Origin: Salidesulfovibrio brasiliensis JCM 12178
GTDB taxonomy: Bacteria; Desulfobacterota; Desulfovibrionia; Desulfovibrionales; Desulfovibrionaceae
Assembly (NCBI RefSeq): GCF_001311825.1
Contig: NZ_BBCB01000024.1
Location: 1 to 39,330, forward strand
Length of the DNA stretch: 39,330 nt
Direction: 5' to 3'
The notes below the pieces were generated by a model. The model saw only the letters and a program-made list of their open reading frames with translations, searched no databases and was not told where the DNA came from. Made by a program: the position numbers and the translations under genes. Shown here piece by piece: positions 1-9,847 of this stretch; the stretch's first letter is position 1; each line of letters begins with the position of its first letter.

Positions 1-171
1 CCGCGAGCCGGAGGAGGGGCGACCGGATTTGCGGCGCGTCGCGGAACCGTAGGCGGGCATCACCCGCCGTCCGTAGACGAGGCAGTCGCTGCAGGCCAGT
101 CCCTTTTCCGTTTTCATGGCGAAGTCGTGGCCGGGAATTCTGTCCCCGCAGACACAGCAGCGTTTCGACAT
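1..171 (-). CDS. small zinc-ribbon protein, 3' end outside the window (partial)
   Basis: The visible 57 codons begin MSKRCCVCGDRI and contain two cysteine pairs (CCVC at residues 5-8 and CSDC about 20 residues later), the spacing of a treble-clef or zinc-ribbon metal site. The end of the visible part is basic and Ser/Arg-rich. There are two adjacent ATGs; the second (171) is preferred because the Shine-Dalgarno AAGGAGG lies about 6 bases from it and only about 3 from the first (174). The gene runs off the left edge, so family and length cannot be judged. It lies downstream of the hslU terminator and is probably transcribed separately. Function unknown. Confidence 0.6.
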   Translation of the reverse strand, partial: MSKRCCVCGDRIPGHDFAMKTEKGLACSDCLVYGRRVMPAYGSATRRKSGRPSSGSR

Positions 172-311
172 CATGGTCCTCCTTGCTGGTTTCGGCATTG
201 CTTGTCCGTCACCTCCGGCAATGCAGACCGTGTTCCAGAAACGCCGTTTGTCGTGAAAGAAAACTCTAGAAAAAATATAAACCAGTGATTTCGACGAGCT
301 GGAAAAGCAAA

Positions 312-341
312 GCCCGGCAACCCTTATAAGGGTTGCCGGGC
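312..341 (-). terminator. Rho-independent terminator after hslU
   Basis: A perfect 12-bp inverted repeat (GCCCGGCAACCC / GGGTTGCCGGGC) has a 6-base TTATAA loop. On the minus strand it is followed by TTTGCTTTTC. It lies 24 bases beyond the hslU stop codon and should end the macro/hslV/hslU transcript. Confidence 0.9.
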
Positions 342-365
342 AAGTCTTTCCGGGTGGGGTGCGGG

Positions 366-1730
366 CTAGAGGATGAAGCGCGAGAGGTCGCGATCTTCGA
401 CCACGTCGCCGAGGCGTTCGCGCACGTACTCCCGGTCGATGGACACGGACTGTCCCATGCGCTCCGGCGCGTCAAAGGAGAGGTCTGCGAGGATCTTCTC
501 CATGAGCGTGTACAGGCGGCGCGCCCCGATGTTTTCGGTCTCCTCGTTGACCTGCTGGGCCATGGCGGAGATTTCCTCAAGGGCTTCCTTGGTGTAGTCG
601 ATGGCGATGCCCTCGGTTTCCAGAAGGGCCTTGTATTGCACGGTCAGGGCGTTCTTGGGCTCGGTGAGGATGCGGTAGAACTCGTCCTTGCCGAGGGCGT
701 GCAGCTCCTCGCGTAGCGGAAAGCGGCCCTGCAGCTCGGGAATGAGGTCCGAGGGCTTGGAGTAGTGGAACGCTCCGGCGCCGATGAACAGGATGTGGTC
801 GGTCTTGACCATGCCGTGCTTGGTGTTGACCACGCAGCCTTCGACGATGGGCAGCAGGTCGCGCTGCACCCCTTCGCGGGAGACGTCCGCGCCGCCCTGT
901 CGGTCCTGACGCGCCGCGATCTTGTCCACTTCGTCCACGAAGATGATGCCGCCCTGTTCCACACGTTCGCGGGCCTGATCGGCCACCTTGTCCATGTCGA
1001 TGAGCTTGTCGGCTTCTTCGTCGACGAGCGTCTCGTAGGCGTCGCGCACGCGCATCTTGCGGGGCTTCTTCTGGCCGGGGAACATCTTGCCCATCATGTC
1101 CTGCATCTGCATGCCCACGTCTTCCATGCCGGGCATGCCCATGATGCCCACCTGCGGGCCCTGACTGGTCACTTCGATCTCGATTTCCCGTTCGTCCAGC
1201 ACGCCGCGGCGGAACATGTCGCGGAATTTCTCGCGCGTTTCCGTGTCGCGCGGTTTGGGCGGTTCCTGATCGGGCGCGTTGAGGGTGAAGAAATTGTTGG
1301 CGGACTTGGGCACCGAGCCGGGCAGCAGCAGGTCGAGGATGCGCTCTTCGGCATTTTTCTCGGCACGATCGCGCACGCGCTCGGTTTCTTCCTTGCGGAC
1401 CATGTTCACGGCGATCTCCATGAGGTCGCGAATCATGGATTCCACGTCGCGGCCCACGTAGCCCACCTCGGTGAACTTGGTGGCCTCGACCTTCAGGAAG
1501 GGGCAGTTTGCCAGCCGGGCCAGCCTGCGGGCGATCTCGGTCTTGCCCACGCCCGTGGGGCCCATCATGATGATGTTCTTGGGAGCGATCTCGTCGCGCA
1601 GTTCCGGGTCGAGCTGCTGCCTGCGCCAGCGGTTTCGCATGGCCACGGCGACCATCTTCTTGGCCTCTTCCTGCCCGATGATGTACTTGTCCAGTTCGGT
1701 GACGATTTCGCGCGGTGTGAGGGTGCTCAT
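366..1730 (-). CDS. hslU: HslU, ATPase subunit of the HslVU (ClpYQ) protease
   Basis: This is the AAA+ unfoldase that feeds substrates to the HslV peptidase in the cytoplasm. Visible features: N-terminal helix region ending in IIGQEEAKK, Walker A GPTGVGKT at residues 57-64, an intermediate domain rich in charged residues and methionine (about 110-240), Walker B with FVDEVDK near residue 265, and the family-typical C-terminus DLSRFIL, which docks into HslV. Length is 454 residues, close to the 443 of E. coli. The ATG follows the hslV TAA directly (TAAATG), with AGGA 8 bases upstream inside hslV, so translation is coupled. No frame problem is visible. Confidence 0.98.
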   Translation of the reverse strand: MSTLTPREIVTELDKYIIGQEEAKKMVAVAMRNRWRRQQLDPELRDEIAPKNIIMMGPTGVGKTEIARRLARLANCPFLKVEATKFTEVGYVGRDVESMIRDLMEIAVNMVRKEETERVRDRAEKNAEERILDLLLPGSVPKSANNFFTLNAPDQEPPKPRDTETREKFRDMFRRGVLDEREIEIEVTSQGPQVGIMGMPGMEDVGMQMQDMMGKMFPGQKKPRKMRVRDAYETLVDEEADKLIDMDKVADQARERVEQGGIIFVDEVDKIAARQDRQGGADVSREGVQRDLLPIVEGCVVNTKHGMVKTDHILFIGAGAFHYSKPSDLIPELQGRFPLREELHALGKDEFYRILTEPKNALTVQYKALLETEGIAIDYTKEALEEISAMAQQVNEETENIGARRLYTLMEKILADLSFDAPERMGQSVSIDREYVRERLGDVVEDRDLSRFIL

Positions 1731-2270
1731 TTATTTATCCTGTGTCTCGATGCTGATGTTGTCGTTGGTGTAAACGCAGATGCTCGCGGCGATCTCCATG
1801 GCCTTGCGGGCCACCTCGGCGGCGGAGAGGTCGGTGTTGTCCTTGAGGGCGCGCCCTGCTGCCAGAGCGTAGGAGCCGCCCGAGCCGATGGCCGCGATGT
1901 CGTGGTCCGGCTCGATGACGTCGCCGGTACCGGAGATGATGAGAATGGTTTCGGCGTCTGCGGCCAGCAGCATGGCTTCGAGCTTGCGCAGGTATTTGTC
2001 CGTGCGCCAGTCCTTGGCAAGCTCAACGGCCGCGCGGGTCAGGTTGCCGGAAAAGGACTCCAGCTTCTGTTCGAAGCGCTCGCAGAGGGTGAAGGCGTCC
2101 GCCGTGGCCCCGGCAAAGCCGACGCTGACCCTGTCCTTGTAGAGTTTTCGGACCTTGCGCGCGCCGTGTTTCATGCAGATGGCCTGTCCGAAGGTGACTT
2201 GTCCGTCTCCGGCAACGGCGGTGCCGTTGGCGTCCTTGACCGCTATGATGGTGGTTCCCTTGAGTTCCAT
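1731..2270 (-). CDS. hslV: HslV, peptidase subunit of the HslVU protease
   Basis: A 179-residue proteasome-beta-like threonine peptidase that forms the double hexamer chamber capped by HslU. The sequence starts [11 protein letters not shown]; the conserved nucleophile is Thr6, so a five-residue propeptide must be removed, as recalled for the Thermotoga-type protein and unlike E. coli, where Thr follows Met directly. Other family marks are [25 protein letters not shown] and IGSGG(S)YA. I chose the ATG at 2270 because GAGGA precedes it at a good distance and family similarity begins there; an upstream in-frame start would add 18 unrelated residues. It lies 14 bases after the macro-domain gene and abuts hslU. 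Confidence 0.97.
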   Translation of the reverse strand: MELKGTTIIAVKDANGTAVAGDGQVTFGQAICMKHGARKVRKLYKDRVSVGFAGATADAFTLCERFEQKLESFSGNLTRAAVELAKDWRTDKYLRKLEAMLLAADAETILIISGTGDVIEPDHDIAAIGSGGSYALAAGRALKDNTDLSAAEVARKAMEIAASICVYTNDNISIETQDK

Positions 2271-2284
2271 TGAGTCCTCGCTCG

Positions 2285-2839
2285 TTAGTGTCGTGGCAGT
2301 ATGGTTTGCGCGGTGTCGAGCCACGCATCGTAAGCGTCCTTTCCATGCAGCACCATGGCTGCCTCCTGCACCAGCCCTTCCTTGAGGCTGTCCATGAGCG
2401 TGCCAAGCGCGATTCTTGCGGCCTGTTCGACCGGGTAGCCGTATACGCCGCAGGAGATGGCCGGGAAGGCGATGCTAGAAATGTCATGGTCCCGCGCGAG
2501 GCGCAGGCTGTTGGCGTAGGCGTTTTCCAGCTGTTCCGGCTCGCCTTCGGAGCCGCCGCGCCAGATGGGGCCGACGGTGTGGATGATATGCTCGGCGTGC
2601 AGGTCGAAACCGGGAGTGATGACCGCCTGCCCCGGCGGCAGGGAACCGATCTCGCGGATGATCTCCTGACACACCTGCTGAAGGCGCATATGACCGGCGG
2701 CGCGATGGATGGCGCCGTCCACGCCGCCGCCTCCGGCAAGCCGGGAGTTGGCCGCGTTCACGACGGCGTCGGTCTGCATGGTGGTCAGGTCGCCCTGAAG
2801 AATGTGCAGGGTGGTATTGCCGAACGTCCAGCGGGTCAT
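2285..2839 (-). CDS. macro-domain protein, MacroD/YmdB-like ADP-ribose hydrolase
   Basis: A 184-residue single macro domain. The ligand-binding signature of the MacroD/YmdB class is complete: [19 protein letters not shown] at about 16-34, then the [10 protein letters not shown] loop, and near the C-terminal half [11 protein letters not shown], the phosphate-binding loop. Proteins of this class hydrolyse O-acetyl-ADP-ribose and remove mono-ADP-ribose from acidic residues; which of these occurs here is not visible. It is the first gene of a tight unit with hslV (14-base gap) and hslU, so it is probably co-transcribed with that heat-shock protease. Confidence 0.93.
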   Translation of the reverse strand: MTRWTFGNTTLHILQGDLTTMQTDAVVNAANSRLAGGGGVDGAIHRAAGHMRLQQVCQEIIREIGSLPPGQAVITPGFDLHAEHIIHTVGPIWRGGSEGEPEQLENAYANSLRLARDHDISSIAFPAISCGVYGYPVEQAARIALGTLMDSLKEGLVQEAAMVLHGKDAYDAWLDTAQTILPRH

Positions 2840-2887
2840 GATGGCGAATAGGTAAGACCTTTGCGCCGCTTGGCAAGGGGGGAAGAG

Positions 2888-3819
2888 TCAGTATGTCCAG
2901 TTCAGGCCGATGAAGCCGCCGCCGCTGGCATCGACGCCTGTGGTGGAAAGCTGCGTTCCGGAGCTGTTGTAGGTCTTGTACTGACGGTTGAAATGGTATT
3001 CCGGCCCCACGCTCATGATGAAGTGTTCGCTCAGTTTGAGGTCGAGGTAGGCCCCGATCCTGGAGCGGCGAATGCGACGTAGCCGTTCTTGATGAACTTG
3101 CTGTGTGGCGACAGACGGTAGGTCTTGTCCTGTGCGGAGTATCCGATGCGGAACGAGTATTCCCGTGGCGAGTCTTCGTCGAGGTTGACGCCAAGGGCTT
3201 CGAGGACCTGCCGGAAGTGCTTCTGGGAGACATGCACCGCAAAGCCGATTTCGCCGTCCGCAAATAGGTCGCTGTTCAGTGCGTTGAGCGCCGTGACGCG
3301 CACCAGCCCGCCGATCATCCAGCCTTCCCAGAAGTCGAAAGCCAGCTCACCGTTGAGACCCGCGCCCACCGCGCCGGGGAAGCCTTCCTCAAAGGCCGAG
3401 GTCGCCTCGGCGTTCAGCCAGTAGTGCCAGCGTTCAAGGAACGAGCCCTTGAGCAGCCGGGCCTGAAATGAAATGTCGTGCAGGCCGCTCCATGGGGCGT
3501 GCTTGTCCGAGTGGTTGTCAAGAAGGGCGCCGGAAGACCACTCGAAGGAGTTGTAGGCGTAGTCGATGCTGAAGATGGAGTACTGTGCGCCGAGCTGAAG
3601 CTGGGTAACGGTCACGGAGCCGTCGCTGCCGTGAATGTTCGAGGCGGGCACGATGGCGAAGCCGGTGTGAAAAGCCAGTTCGCGTTCGTTACTGTCTGTG
3701 AGCGGGTCGAGGGTGAGGTCCGGGTCTGCCGTAATGTCGAACTCCTGCGCCCCGGCAGGCAGGGCGCAGAAGGCGAAAAGCAGGGCGAAGAGTATGGCGA
3801 ACGCTCGTGTCACGGGCAT
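2888..3819 (-). CDS. outer-membrane beta-barrel protein of unknown function (one frameshift)
   Basis: The protein starts MPVTRAFAILFALLFAF, a Sec signal peptide cleaved after ALPAGAQ, followed by alternating aromatic/hydrophobic strands typical of a barrel. The first frame stops at 3031 after an unlikely tail. One base inserted near 3061-3070 moves reading into a frame that continues IGAYLDLKLSEHF and ends GLNWTY, the aromatic C-terminal residue expected for BAM-dependent barrels. Restored length is about 310 residues. Start ATG at 3819 has GGAGG upstream. It lies 22 bases downstream of the CLC gene on the same strand. I do not recognise a specific family; ligand or enzymatic role unknown. 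The frameshift is more likely a consensus error than decay because the downstream frame is intact to its stop. Confidence 0.75.
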
Positions 3820-3841
3820 GAACCTCCACGGGCAGCGCGGG

Positions 3842-5657
3842 CTAGTCTTCTTCGGGACGCAGTTCCTTGATGGCCTTGGCGTAGGCGTTGAACACGTCTT
3901 CACGGTTGATGAGGCCGATGATCTCGTCCGAGGAGTCTTCCTTGAGTACCGGAATCTGGCCGTAGTCGGTGTCCACGAAGCGGAGCAGGGCCTGATACAG
4001 GTCGTAGTCCGGCCGCACATAGGCGGGCTTGGTGGCAAGGTCGCGCACCACGACGAGGTCGAACAGGTTTTCCTCGAACATCCAGTTGCGGACACTGTGG
4101 ATGGAGAGAATGCCGGAGAAGTTGCCCTCGCTGTCGCGCACCGGGAAGTAGAGCTGGTTGGTGTTGGCGATGATGTCCGTGAGCGCCTTCAGGGTGATGC
4201 GTTCGTCGAGGATGGTCACGCGCTCGGGGCGGAAGAAGTCATTCACCTTGAGCTGTTCGAGCACGTTGATGGTGGTGTCCTCAAGGTGCGCGGGCGAGTC
4301 GAACTTGTTCTCCACCTGATGCTCGTAGAGCGAGTACTTGCGGCCGAGCACGATGCACAGGGCCGAGGCGAGCATGAGCGGCGCGAGCAGGCCGTAGCCC
4401 TGCGTCAGCTCCGTGACCATGATGAGCGGGCCGATGGGCGCGTTCGCCACGCCCGCGAAGAAGGCCGCCATGCCCACGAGGATGTACGCGCCGGGCTGGG
4501 TGACGATGCTCGGGAAGAGCTGGTTGCCGATCTTGCCCACCAATCCGCCGGACATGCCCCCCACAAAGAGCGCGGGCGCGAACATGCCGCCGGACATGCC
4601 GGAACCGATGGTCAGCGAGGTGGCCACGGTCTTGCCGATGATGATGCCGCACATGGCCATGAGCGGCATCTGGCCGAGGATGGCCAGCTCCAGCCAGCCG
4701 TAGCCGCCGGAAAGCACCTGCGGGTAGGCCCAGCCGAGCAGTCCCATGGAGAGTCCGCCGAGGCCCGTGGCCCACATCAGGCCGACCTTGTCCTTGAGCG
4801 GGAAGAAAATCTTGTACTTGATGGTGTAGAAGGTCTTCACGTAGAGCCAGCCGGACCCTGCGCACACGAACGCGAGGATGATGTAGAAGATCAGCTCGCG
4901 CGGATCGTTGAACATGAACCGCGGGATGCCGAAGATCGGTTCCGAGCCGTAGAAGAAGGTGAAGATGGAGTAGGCCACCACCGAGCTCATGACCGAAGGC
5001 AGGATGGCCTCGGCCTCGAAGTCCTCGCGGTAGATGACCTCGATGGCCGTGAGCGCGCCGCCCAGCGGTGCGCGAAAGACCGCGCCGAGCCCCCCGGCCG
5101 CGCTGCAAGCAGGAGCAGCCTGCGTTCCTTGGCGGAGAAGTGAAAGCGTTCGGAAATCCAGCAGCCGATGCCCGCCCCGATCTGGGTGATGGGTCCTTCT
5201 CGGCCCGCGCTGCCGCCGCTGGAGATGGTCAGCACCGAGGTGAAGCCCTTGATGATGGGCACCAGCGGGCGGATGTACCCGCCCTTGTTGTGGAAGGCGT
5301 TGATGGTGGAGTCGGTGCCGTCCGTGCCGCCGGTAATGGTATCCGGGATGAATTTGCTGATAAGCCAGCCCGTCAGCAGGCCGGTGGCGGTGGTGGCAAT
5401 GGGGATGACCCAGCCGCGCAGCTCGGTCTCATGCGCGTGGAAAAGCTGTTCGCCCGCCGGATGCGGGGAGATGACCCCTGCCAGTTTGGCTGAATGAGGT
5501 ACTTGCCAAGTTCGATGGCACCGAAGAAGGCTACGGCCACCAGACCGGCGAAAACGCCCACGAGGGAACCCACCACCAGCCAGCGGAAAGAGGCGATGTG
5601 GCGGTAGGCCTTGACGAAATCACGCCCGTATTCAAACAGGTAGGCAAGCGCTTTCAT
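3842..5657 (-). CDS. CLC-family chloride channel with C-terminal CBS pair (two frameshifts)
   Basis: A voltage-gated-chloride-channel fold membrane protein. In order: a short cytoplasmic N-terminus, TM segment WLVVGSLVGVFAGLVAVAFF, the GREGP motif carrying the external gating glutamate, GGLGAVFRAPLGGAL, then GGMFAPALFVGG and a C-terminal pair of CBS domains (about the last 140 residues). Reading continuously needs one base restored near 5487-5490 (joins QPNW to GVISPHPAGEQ) and one near 5104-5110 (joins LLLLA to AGGLGAVFRAP). About 605 residues then result, normal for CLC plus CBS. The ATG lies two bases after the ribF stop (TAAccATG), so it is coupled to ribF. CBS pairs usually bind adenine nucleotides and regulate gating. 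Confidence 0.9.
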
Positions 5658-5659
5658 GG

Positions 5660-6637
5660 TTACCCGGCCTGCGTTTCGATGCGGGAACGGGTCATGCGGA
5701 TGGCGGCCTCCGGTTCGGAGAGGATCTGCCTGCCGATGGCGATGTCCTTGCCGATGCGCTCCTTGAGCTCGTCGATGCCGTTGAATTTGCGCTCGTCGCG
5801 GATTCGCTGGACGAAGTGAACACGGATGTCGCGGCCGTAGAGGTCGCCGGAGAAGTCCAGCAGGTGTGCTTCCACCGAGAGGGCGTCATTGCCGAAGGTC
5901 GGGTTCTTGCCGATGTTGGCAACGCCTTTGTGCGGCTCGCCGTCCACCTCGACCCAGATGGCGTAGACGCCGGGTTTGGGGAAAAGTTCGTCCACCAGCT
6001 TGAGGTTCGCGGTGGGGAAGCCGAGCAGCCTGCCGCCGCGGTTCATGCCGTGCACCACCTCGCCTGCCACCTGATAGAAGCGGCCAAGAAGCGGCAGCGC
6101 GTCCCACACTTCCCCGGCCTGCACGAGGTCGCGGATGCGAGTGGAGCTGACGATGGCGCCCTCCACGGTGACGGGTTCGAGCCGCTCGACGTTGAAGCCC
6201 ATGGCTGCTCCCAGCTCCATGAGGGTGTCGTAGTTGCCGGAGCGGCCCTTGCCCATGTGGTAGTCGTGGCCGATGATCAGTTCCTTCATGCCCAGCCCTT
6301 CCACAAGGTACTGGCGCACGAACTCCTCTGGGGAGAGCGCTGCGATGTCCTTGGTGAACTCGAGAACCAGCGCCACCTGCGGGCCGTACTGGGAGATGAG
6401 CTCCAGCTTTTGCTCGATGAGGGTGATGAACGGCGGGGTCTTGCGGCCGGTGAGCACACGCAGCGGGTGCGGGTCGAAGGTCACGACCACGCTGGTGAGG
6501 TCATTCGCCTGTGCCTTGTCGCAGGTCAGGCCGAGCAGCTTCTGGTGTCCTTTATGAACGCCGTCGAAGTTGCCGATGGTCACTGCCGCGCCCTGAACGG
6601 CGTCTCGTATTTCGTCTATTGTCCGTGCGACTATCAT
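5660..6637 (-). CDS. ribF: bifunctional riboflavin kinase / FAD synthetase RibF
   Basis: Converts riboflavin to FMN and FMN to FAD with ATP in the cytoplasm. The N-terminal nucleotidyltransferase domain has GNFDGVHKGHQ (about residues 22-32) and VSSTRIRDL near 165, the HIGH-like and ISSTxIR motifs. The C-terminal flavokinase domain begins at LLGRFYQVAGEVVHG and contains GFPTANL and the NIGKNPTF segment. Length 325 residues is slightly above the E. coli enzyme. AGGA precedes the ATG. It is the upstream partner of the CLC gene. Confidence 0.97.
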   Translation of the reverse strand: MIVARTIDEIRDAVQGAAVTIGNFDGVHKGHQKLLGLTCDKAQANDLTSVVVTFDPHPLRVLTGRKTPPFITLIEQKLELISQYGPQVALVLEFTKDIAALSPEEFVRQYLVEGLGMKELIIGHDYHMGKGRSGNYDTLMELGAAMGFNVERLEPVTVEGAIVSSTRIRDLVQAGEVWDALPLLGRFYQVAGEVVHGMNRGGRLLGFPTANLKLVDELFPKPGVYAIWVEVDGEPHKGVANIGKNPTFGNDALSVEAHLLDFSGDLYGRDIRVHFVQRIRDERKFNGIDELKERIGKDIAIGRQILSEPEAAIRMTRSRIETQAG

Positions 6638-6723
6638 TGTCCTGTCCGGGGTCGATGTAGGGGGGTATAGCTACCGCAATTCCGTACGCGCTTCAAGGTC
6701 GGAGTGGCCGGGCGTCCCGGTGG

Positions 6724-8126
6724 CTAGAACGAGTTCCTCAACTCTTTGGCCTTTTTCTTTTGTTCTTCGGTCTTTGCGAGCTGGGCCGCCTTGTCCGCAT
6801 GCAGACGCGCCTTGCGGTAGTCCTTGGAGTAGACATACCCCCAGCCGAGATTCAGGTGCCCGCCGAACAGGTCGCCTGATTCGCCGAGGGTTCGCCCCAG
6901 CGCCATGTAGACTGCCGGATTTCTGCGCAGATGCGAAACGGCCTGATTCAGGTACGCTTCGGCTTCCTTGTACTTTTTGCGCTTGAGCTGCAACTCGCCG
7001 AGGCGAAGCAGTATAATGGGGTCGTCCGGAGCAACGAAGGCGGCCTTCTGCAACAGGCCCGCAGCCCGCCCGAAATCGCCGAGACGGGTAAACAGGCTCC
7101 TGCTTCGCGCAGCACGAGCGGGTCGCTGCCGTCCATGGCAACGGCCTTGTTCATGGCCTCGGAGGACTGCTCGGACTTGCGGGCGCGTTCCAGCGCGAGC
7201 GCGTAGCCCATCCAGTCCAGCGCGGAATATTCGTTTTCCGGTCGGTTTTCATAGTACCCCAGCGCGATGGTCGGCGGGTCGTAGCGCCCGCGGAGCAGGG
7301 CCTGCACCCGGAAGAGGCCTTCGTTGTCGTCCTTGCGTTTCGTGAAGTCCGGGGGGAGCCTGCGGATGCGATCCTCAAGGTAGCCGATGCGTTCCGAGAG
7401 GCCGGGGTGAGTGGAAAGATAGGCGGGGATGCCGTTCTCGCCCGGTGCGGCGTACCACTGCTTCTTGAGCATGGTCTGGAAGGTCGCGGGCATTCCCTCG
7501 GGGTTGTACCCGGCCTTGACGAGCGAATTGAGGCCCACATGGTCCGCGTCACGCTCATCCTGCTGGGAATAGGTCAGCATGGCTGCGGTGCCTGCGGCTT
7601 GGGAGCCGACCATGAGACCCTGTGCCAGCTTGCCGCTCTGGCTGCCGCCGCCCGCCACGCCCAGAAACGCTCCGGCGAGCATGCCTGCCATGGTCAACGT
7701 GTTGACCTTGCTGGCTTTTTCCAGACGGTTGGCTATGTGCCGCTGGGAAACGTGCGCCAGTTCGTGCGACACGACCCCGGCCAGTTCCGACTCGGTGGCA
7801 ACACTCTCGATCAGGCCCGTGAAGATGTATATGTACCCGCCGGGAATGGCGAAGGCGTTGAGCGCCGGGTTCAGCACCACCCTGCTCTTGATGTTGAAGG
7901 GCATGGGGTCCTTCGCCTCCACGATGCGGTCGACCATCTTGCGCACAAAGGAGACAACCACGGGGTCGTCGAGGACGGCCATCTGGTTGTGGATCTTCTG
8001 GTCGAATTCCGCGCCGATCTCCTTTTCCTTGGAGACCGTAAGCGTGGGCGTATCGAGAAATGCGGCTGCGGGGCCCGGCCGGAATACGAGGGCCAGGAGC
8101 ACCAGAATCCATGCAATGCGTTTCAT
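6724..8126 (-). CDS. BepA-like periplasmic M48 metalloprotease with TPR repeats (one frameshift)
   Basis: A signal peptide (MKRIAWILVLLALVF...AAAF) directs it to the periplasm. The M48 zinc site is HELAH at residues 121-125, with the third ligand in QQDERDADH near residue 198. The C-terminal third is tetratricopeptide-like. The order matches BepA/YfgC, which degrades stalled outer-membrane proteins at the BAM complex and assists LptD assembly; that role is inferred from family. The frame breaks near 7091-7097: one restored base joins LVLREAGAC to FTRLGDFGRAAGLLQKAA, and the protein then ends at 6724 after about 467 residues. GGAG precedes the ATG. It lies beyond the rho terminator, so probably has its own promoter. 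Confidence 0.9.
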
Positions 8127-8187
8127 GAAATCTCCGGGATGTTTGAGTCACAATGTAAACATCGTGGCCCGGCCGGGCAAGGCGTGA

Positions 8188-8223
8188 AAGAAAAAAGGAT
8201 GCGAAGAATCTCTCCGCATCCTT
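8188..8223 (-). terminator. Rho-independent terminator after rho
   Basis: A 9-bp stem AAGGATGCG / CGCATCCTT with an 11-base loop is followed on the minus strand by TTTTTTCTTT. It lies 24 bases beyond the rho stop and upstream of the M48 protease gene. Confidence 0.88.
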
Positions 8224-8246
8224 GTGAGTCTGATTCGCGACCGTGC

Positions 8247-9549
8247 CTATCGGTTCATCATGTCCATGAATTCCTTGTTGCTCTTGGAGCCTTTCATCTT
8301 GTCGATGAGGAATTCCATGGCGTCTATGCTGTTCATGGGCGACATGAGTTTTCTGAGAATCCAGACGCGGTTGAGCACTTCCTGCGTGAGCAGCAGCTCT
8401 TCCTTGCGGGTGCCGGAGCGGCTGATGTCGATGGCCGGGAACACGCGCTTCTGGGCCAGATGGCGGTCCAGATAGATTTCCATGTTGCCGGTGCCCTTGA
8501 ACTCTTCAAAAATAACGTCGTCCATGCGCGAGCCGGTGTCGATGAGTGCGGTGGCGATGATGGTCAGGGAGCCGCCCTCCTCGATGTTGCGCGCCGCGCC
8601 GAAGAAGCGCTTGGGGCGCTGCAGGGCGTTGGCGTCGATACCGCCGGAGAGGACGCGGCCGGACGAAGGCGTGACGGCGTTGTAGGCGCGGCCCAGACGG
8701 GTGATGGAGTCGAGCAGCACGACCACGTCGCGCTTTCTTTCAACCAGCCGCTTGGCCTTGGCCATGACCATCTCGGCAACCTGAACGTGACGGCTCGGCG
8801 GCTCGTCGAAGGTGGAGCTGACCACTTCCGCGCGCACGGTGCGCTGCATGTCGGTCACTTCCTCGGGGCGCTCGTCGATGAGCAGCACGATGAGGTCCAC
8901 TTCGGGGTGGTTGGCGTTGATGGAGTTGGCGATGGACTGAAGCATCATGGTCTTACCCGTGCGCGGCGGGGCGACGAGCAGGCCTCGCTGGCCCTTGCCT
9001 ATGGGGGCGAGCAGGTCGATGATGCGGGAGGTGTAGTTTTTGTCCCCGTTTTCCATGCGGAGCATTTCTTCGGGGAAGAGGGGGGTCAGATTGTCGAAAA
9101 GAACGAGGTTCTTGGACTGGGCGGGGTTTTCAAAGCCGATTTCGCTGACCCGTAATAGGGCGAAGTAGCGTTCTCCCTCCTTGGGCGGGCGAATCTGCCC
9201 GGCGACAACATCGCCCTTGCGTAGCCCGAAGCGGCGGATCTGCGACGGCGAGACGTAGATGTCGTCCGGTCCCGGCATGTAACTGTACATGGGGGAGCGC
9301 AGGAAGCCGAATCCGTCGGGAAGCACTTCGAGAACTCCTTCGCCGAAGATCTGCCCGTCGCGGGAGGCGCACTGTTGCAGCAGGGCGAAGATGAGCTCCT
9401 GCTTGCGCATGCCGCTGGGATTTTCCACGTTGTACTGAACGGCGAGGTCCATGAGCTCCGGCATGGAATGCTGTTTCAGTTCCGTGAGATTGAGCTTCTC
9501 GACGGGGCCCTTGTCTTTTTTGGGAGAATTTTTTTCGTTTGACTGTCAT
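8247..9549 (-). CDS. rho: transcription termination factor Rho (5' end disturbed by a suspected indel)
   Basis: Hexameric RNA-dependent ATPase that terminates transcription. The RNA-binding domain carries [12 protein letters not shown] and [11 protein letters not shown]; the ATPase domain has the P-loop APPRTGKT and [16 protein letters not shown]. From the ATG at 9464 the frame gives 405 residues, but family similarity ([10 protein letters not shown]) extends upstream in the same frame to a TGA with no normal start codon. Removing one base from the seven-base A run (T run 9529-9535 on the plus strand) joins this frame to ATG 9549, giving [15 protein letters not shown] before LNLTELK. I therefore place the start at 9549. 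Caveat: that ATG has no clear Shine-Dalgarno, so an unusual start codon remains possible. Confidence 0.93.
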
Positions 9550-9847
9550 GTGGTGAAAAACGTTACATGTGGGAATGTTGCGTTATTCGCAATATATGCA
9601 CGAATAGCGCTGTACTGGTATATCGCATCCCTGCAGCAGGGACTGACCGCAAAGGTGTAGAACAATACGGAGAGGCCGGAATGGTGCCGACCGATTGGAA
9701 TCGGAAGGAAACCGGGTCGGAAGGACGTATCTCCAGTTTTATTTCAGCAGGGAATTGTTTTGCCCGCATACCCCGCGGCCAATGCCGTGGTTTGTAGCGG
9801 AAGACCTAAACAGGCGTTACACCAATCCGGGTCGGATGACAAGGCGT
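9550..9847. other. 298-base non-coding interval between rho and the carD-like gene
   Basis: No convincing gene is seen on either strand. It should hold the rho promoter and the 3' end of the carD-like transcript. The only clear structure is the dyad at 9580-9610, listed separately. A small hairpin, GGCGT TT ACGCC at 9843-9854, overlaps the carD-like stop but has no T tract. Confidence 0.5.
9580..9610. promoter_or_regulatory. inverted repeat upstream of rho, possible operator or mRNA leader element
   Basis: The arms GCGTTATTCG (9580-9589) and CGAATAGCGC (9601-9610) are complementary at 9 of 10 positions around an 11-base AT-rich centre. The element lies about 30 bases upstream of the proposed rho start. 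It could bind a regulator or form part of the rho leader, which in other bacteria is autoregulated. No -35/-10 pair could be assigned with confidence. Confidence 0.35.

Noticed and set aside
765-2273. Plus-strand 502-codon open frame opposite hslU and hslV
   Set aside because: It is antisense to two unmistakable genes and has a His/Val/Asp-rich composition with no fold signature.
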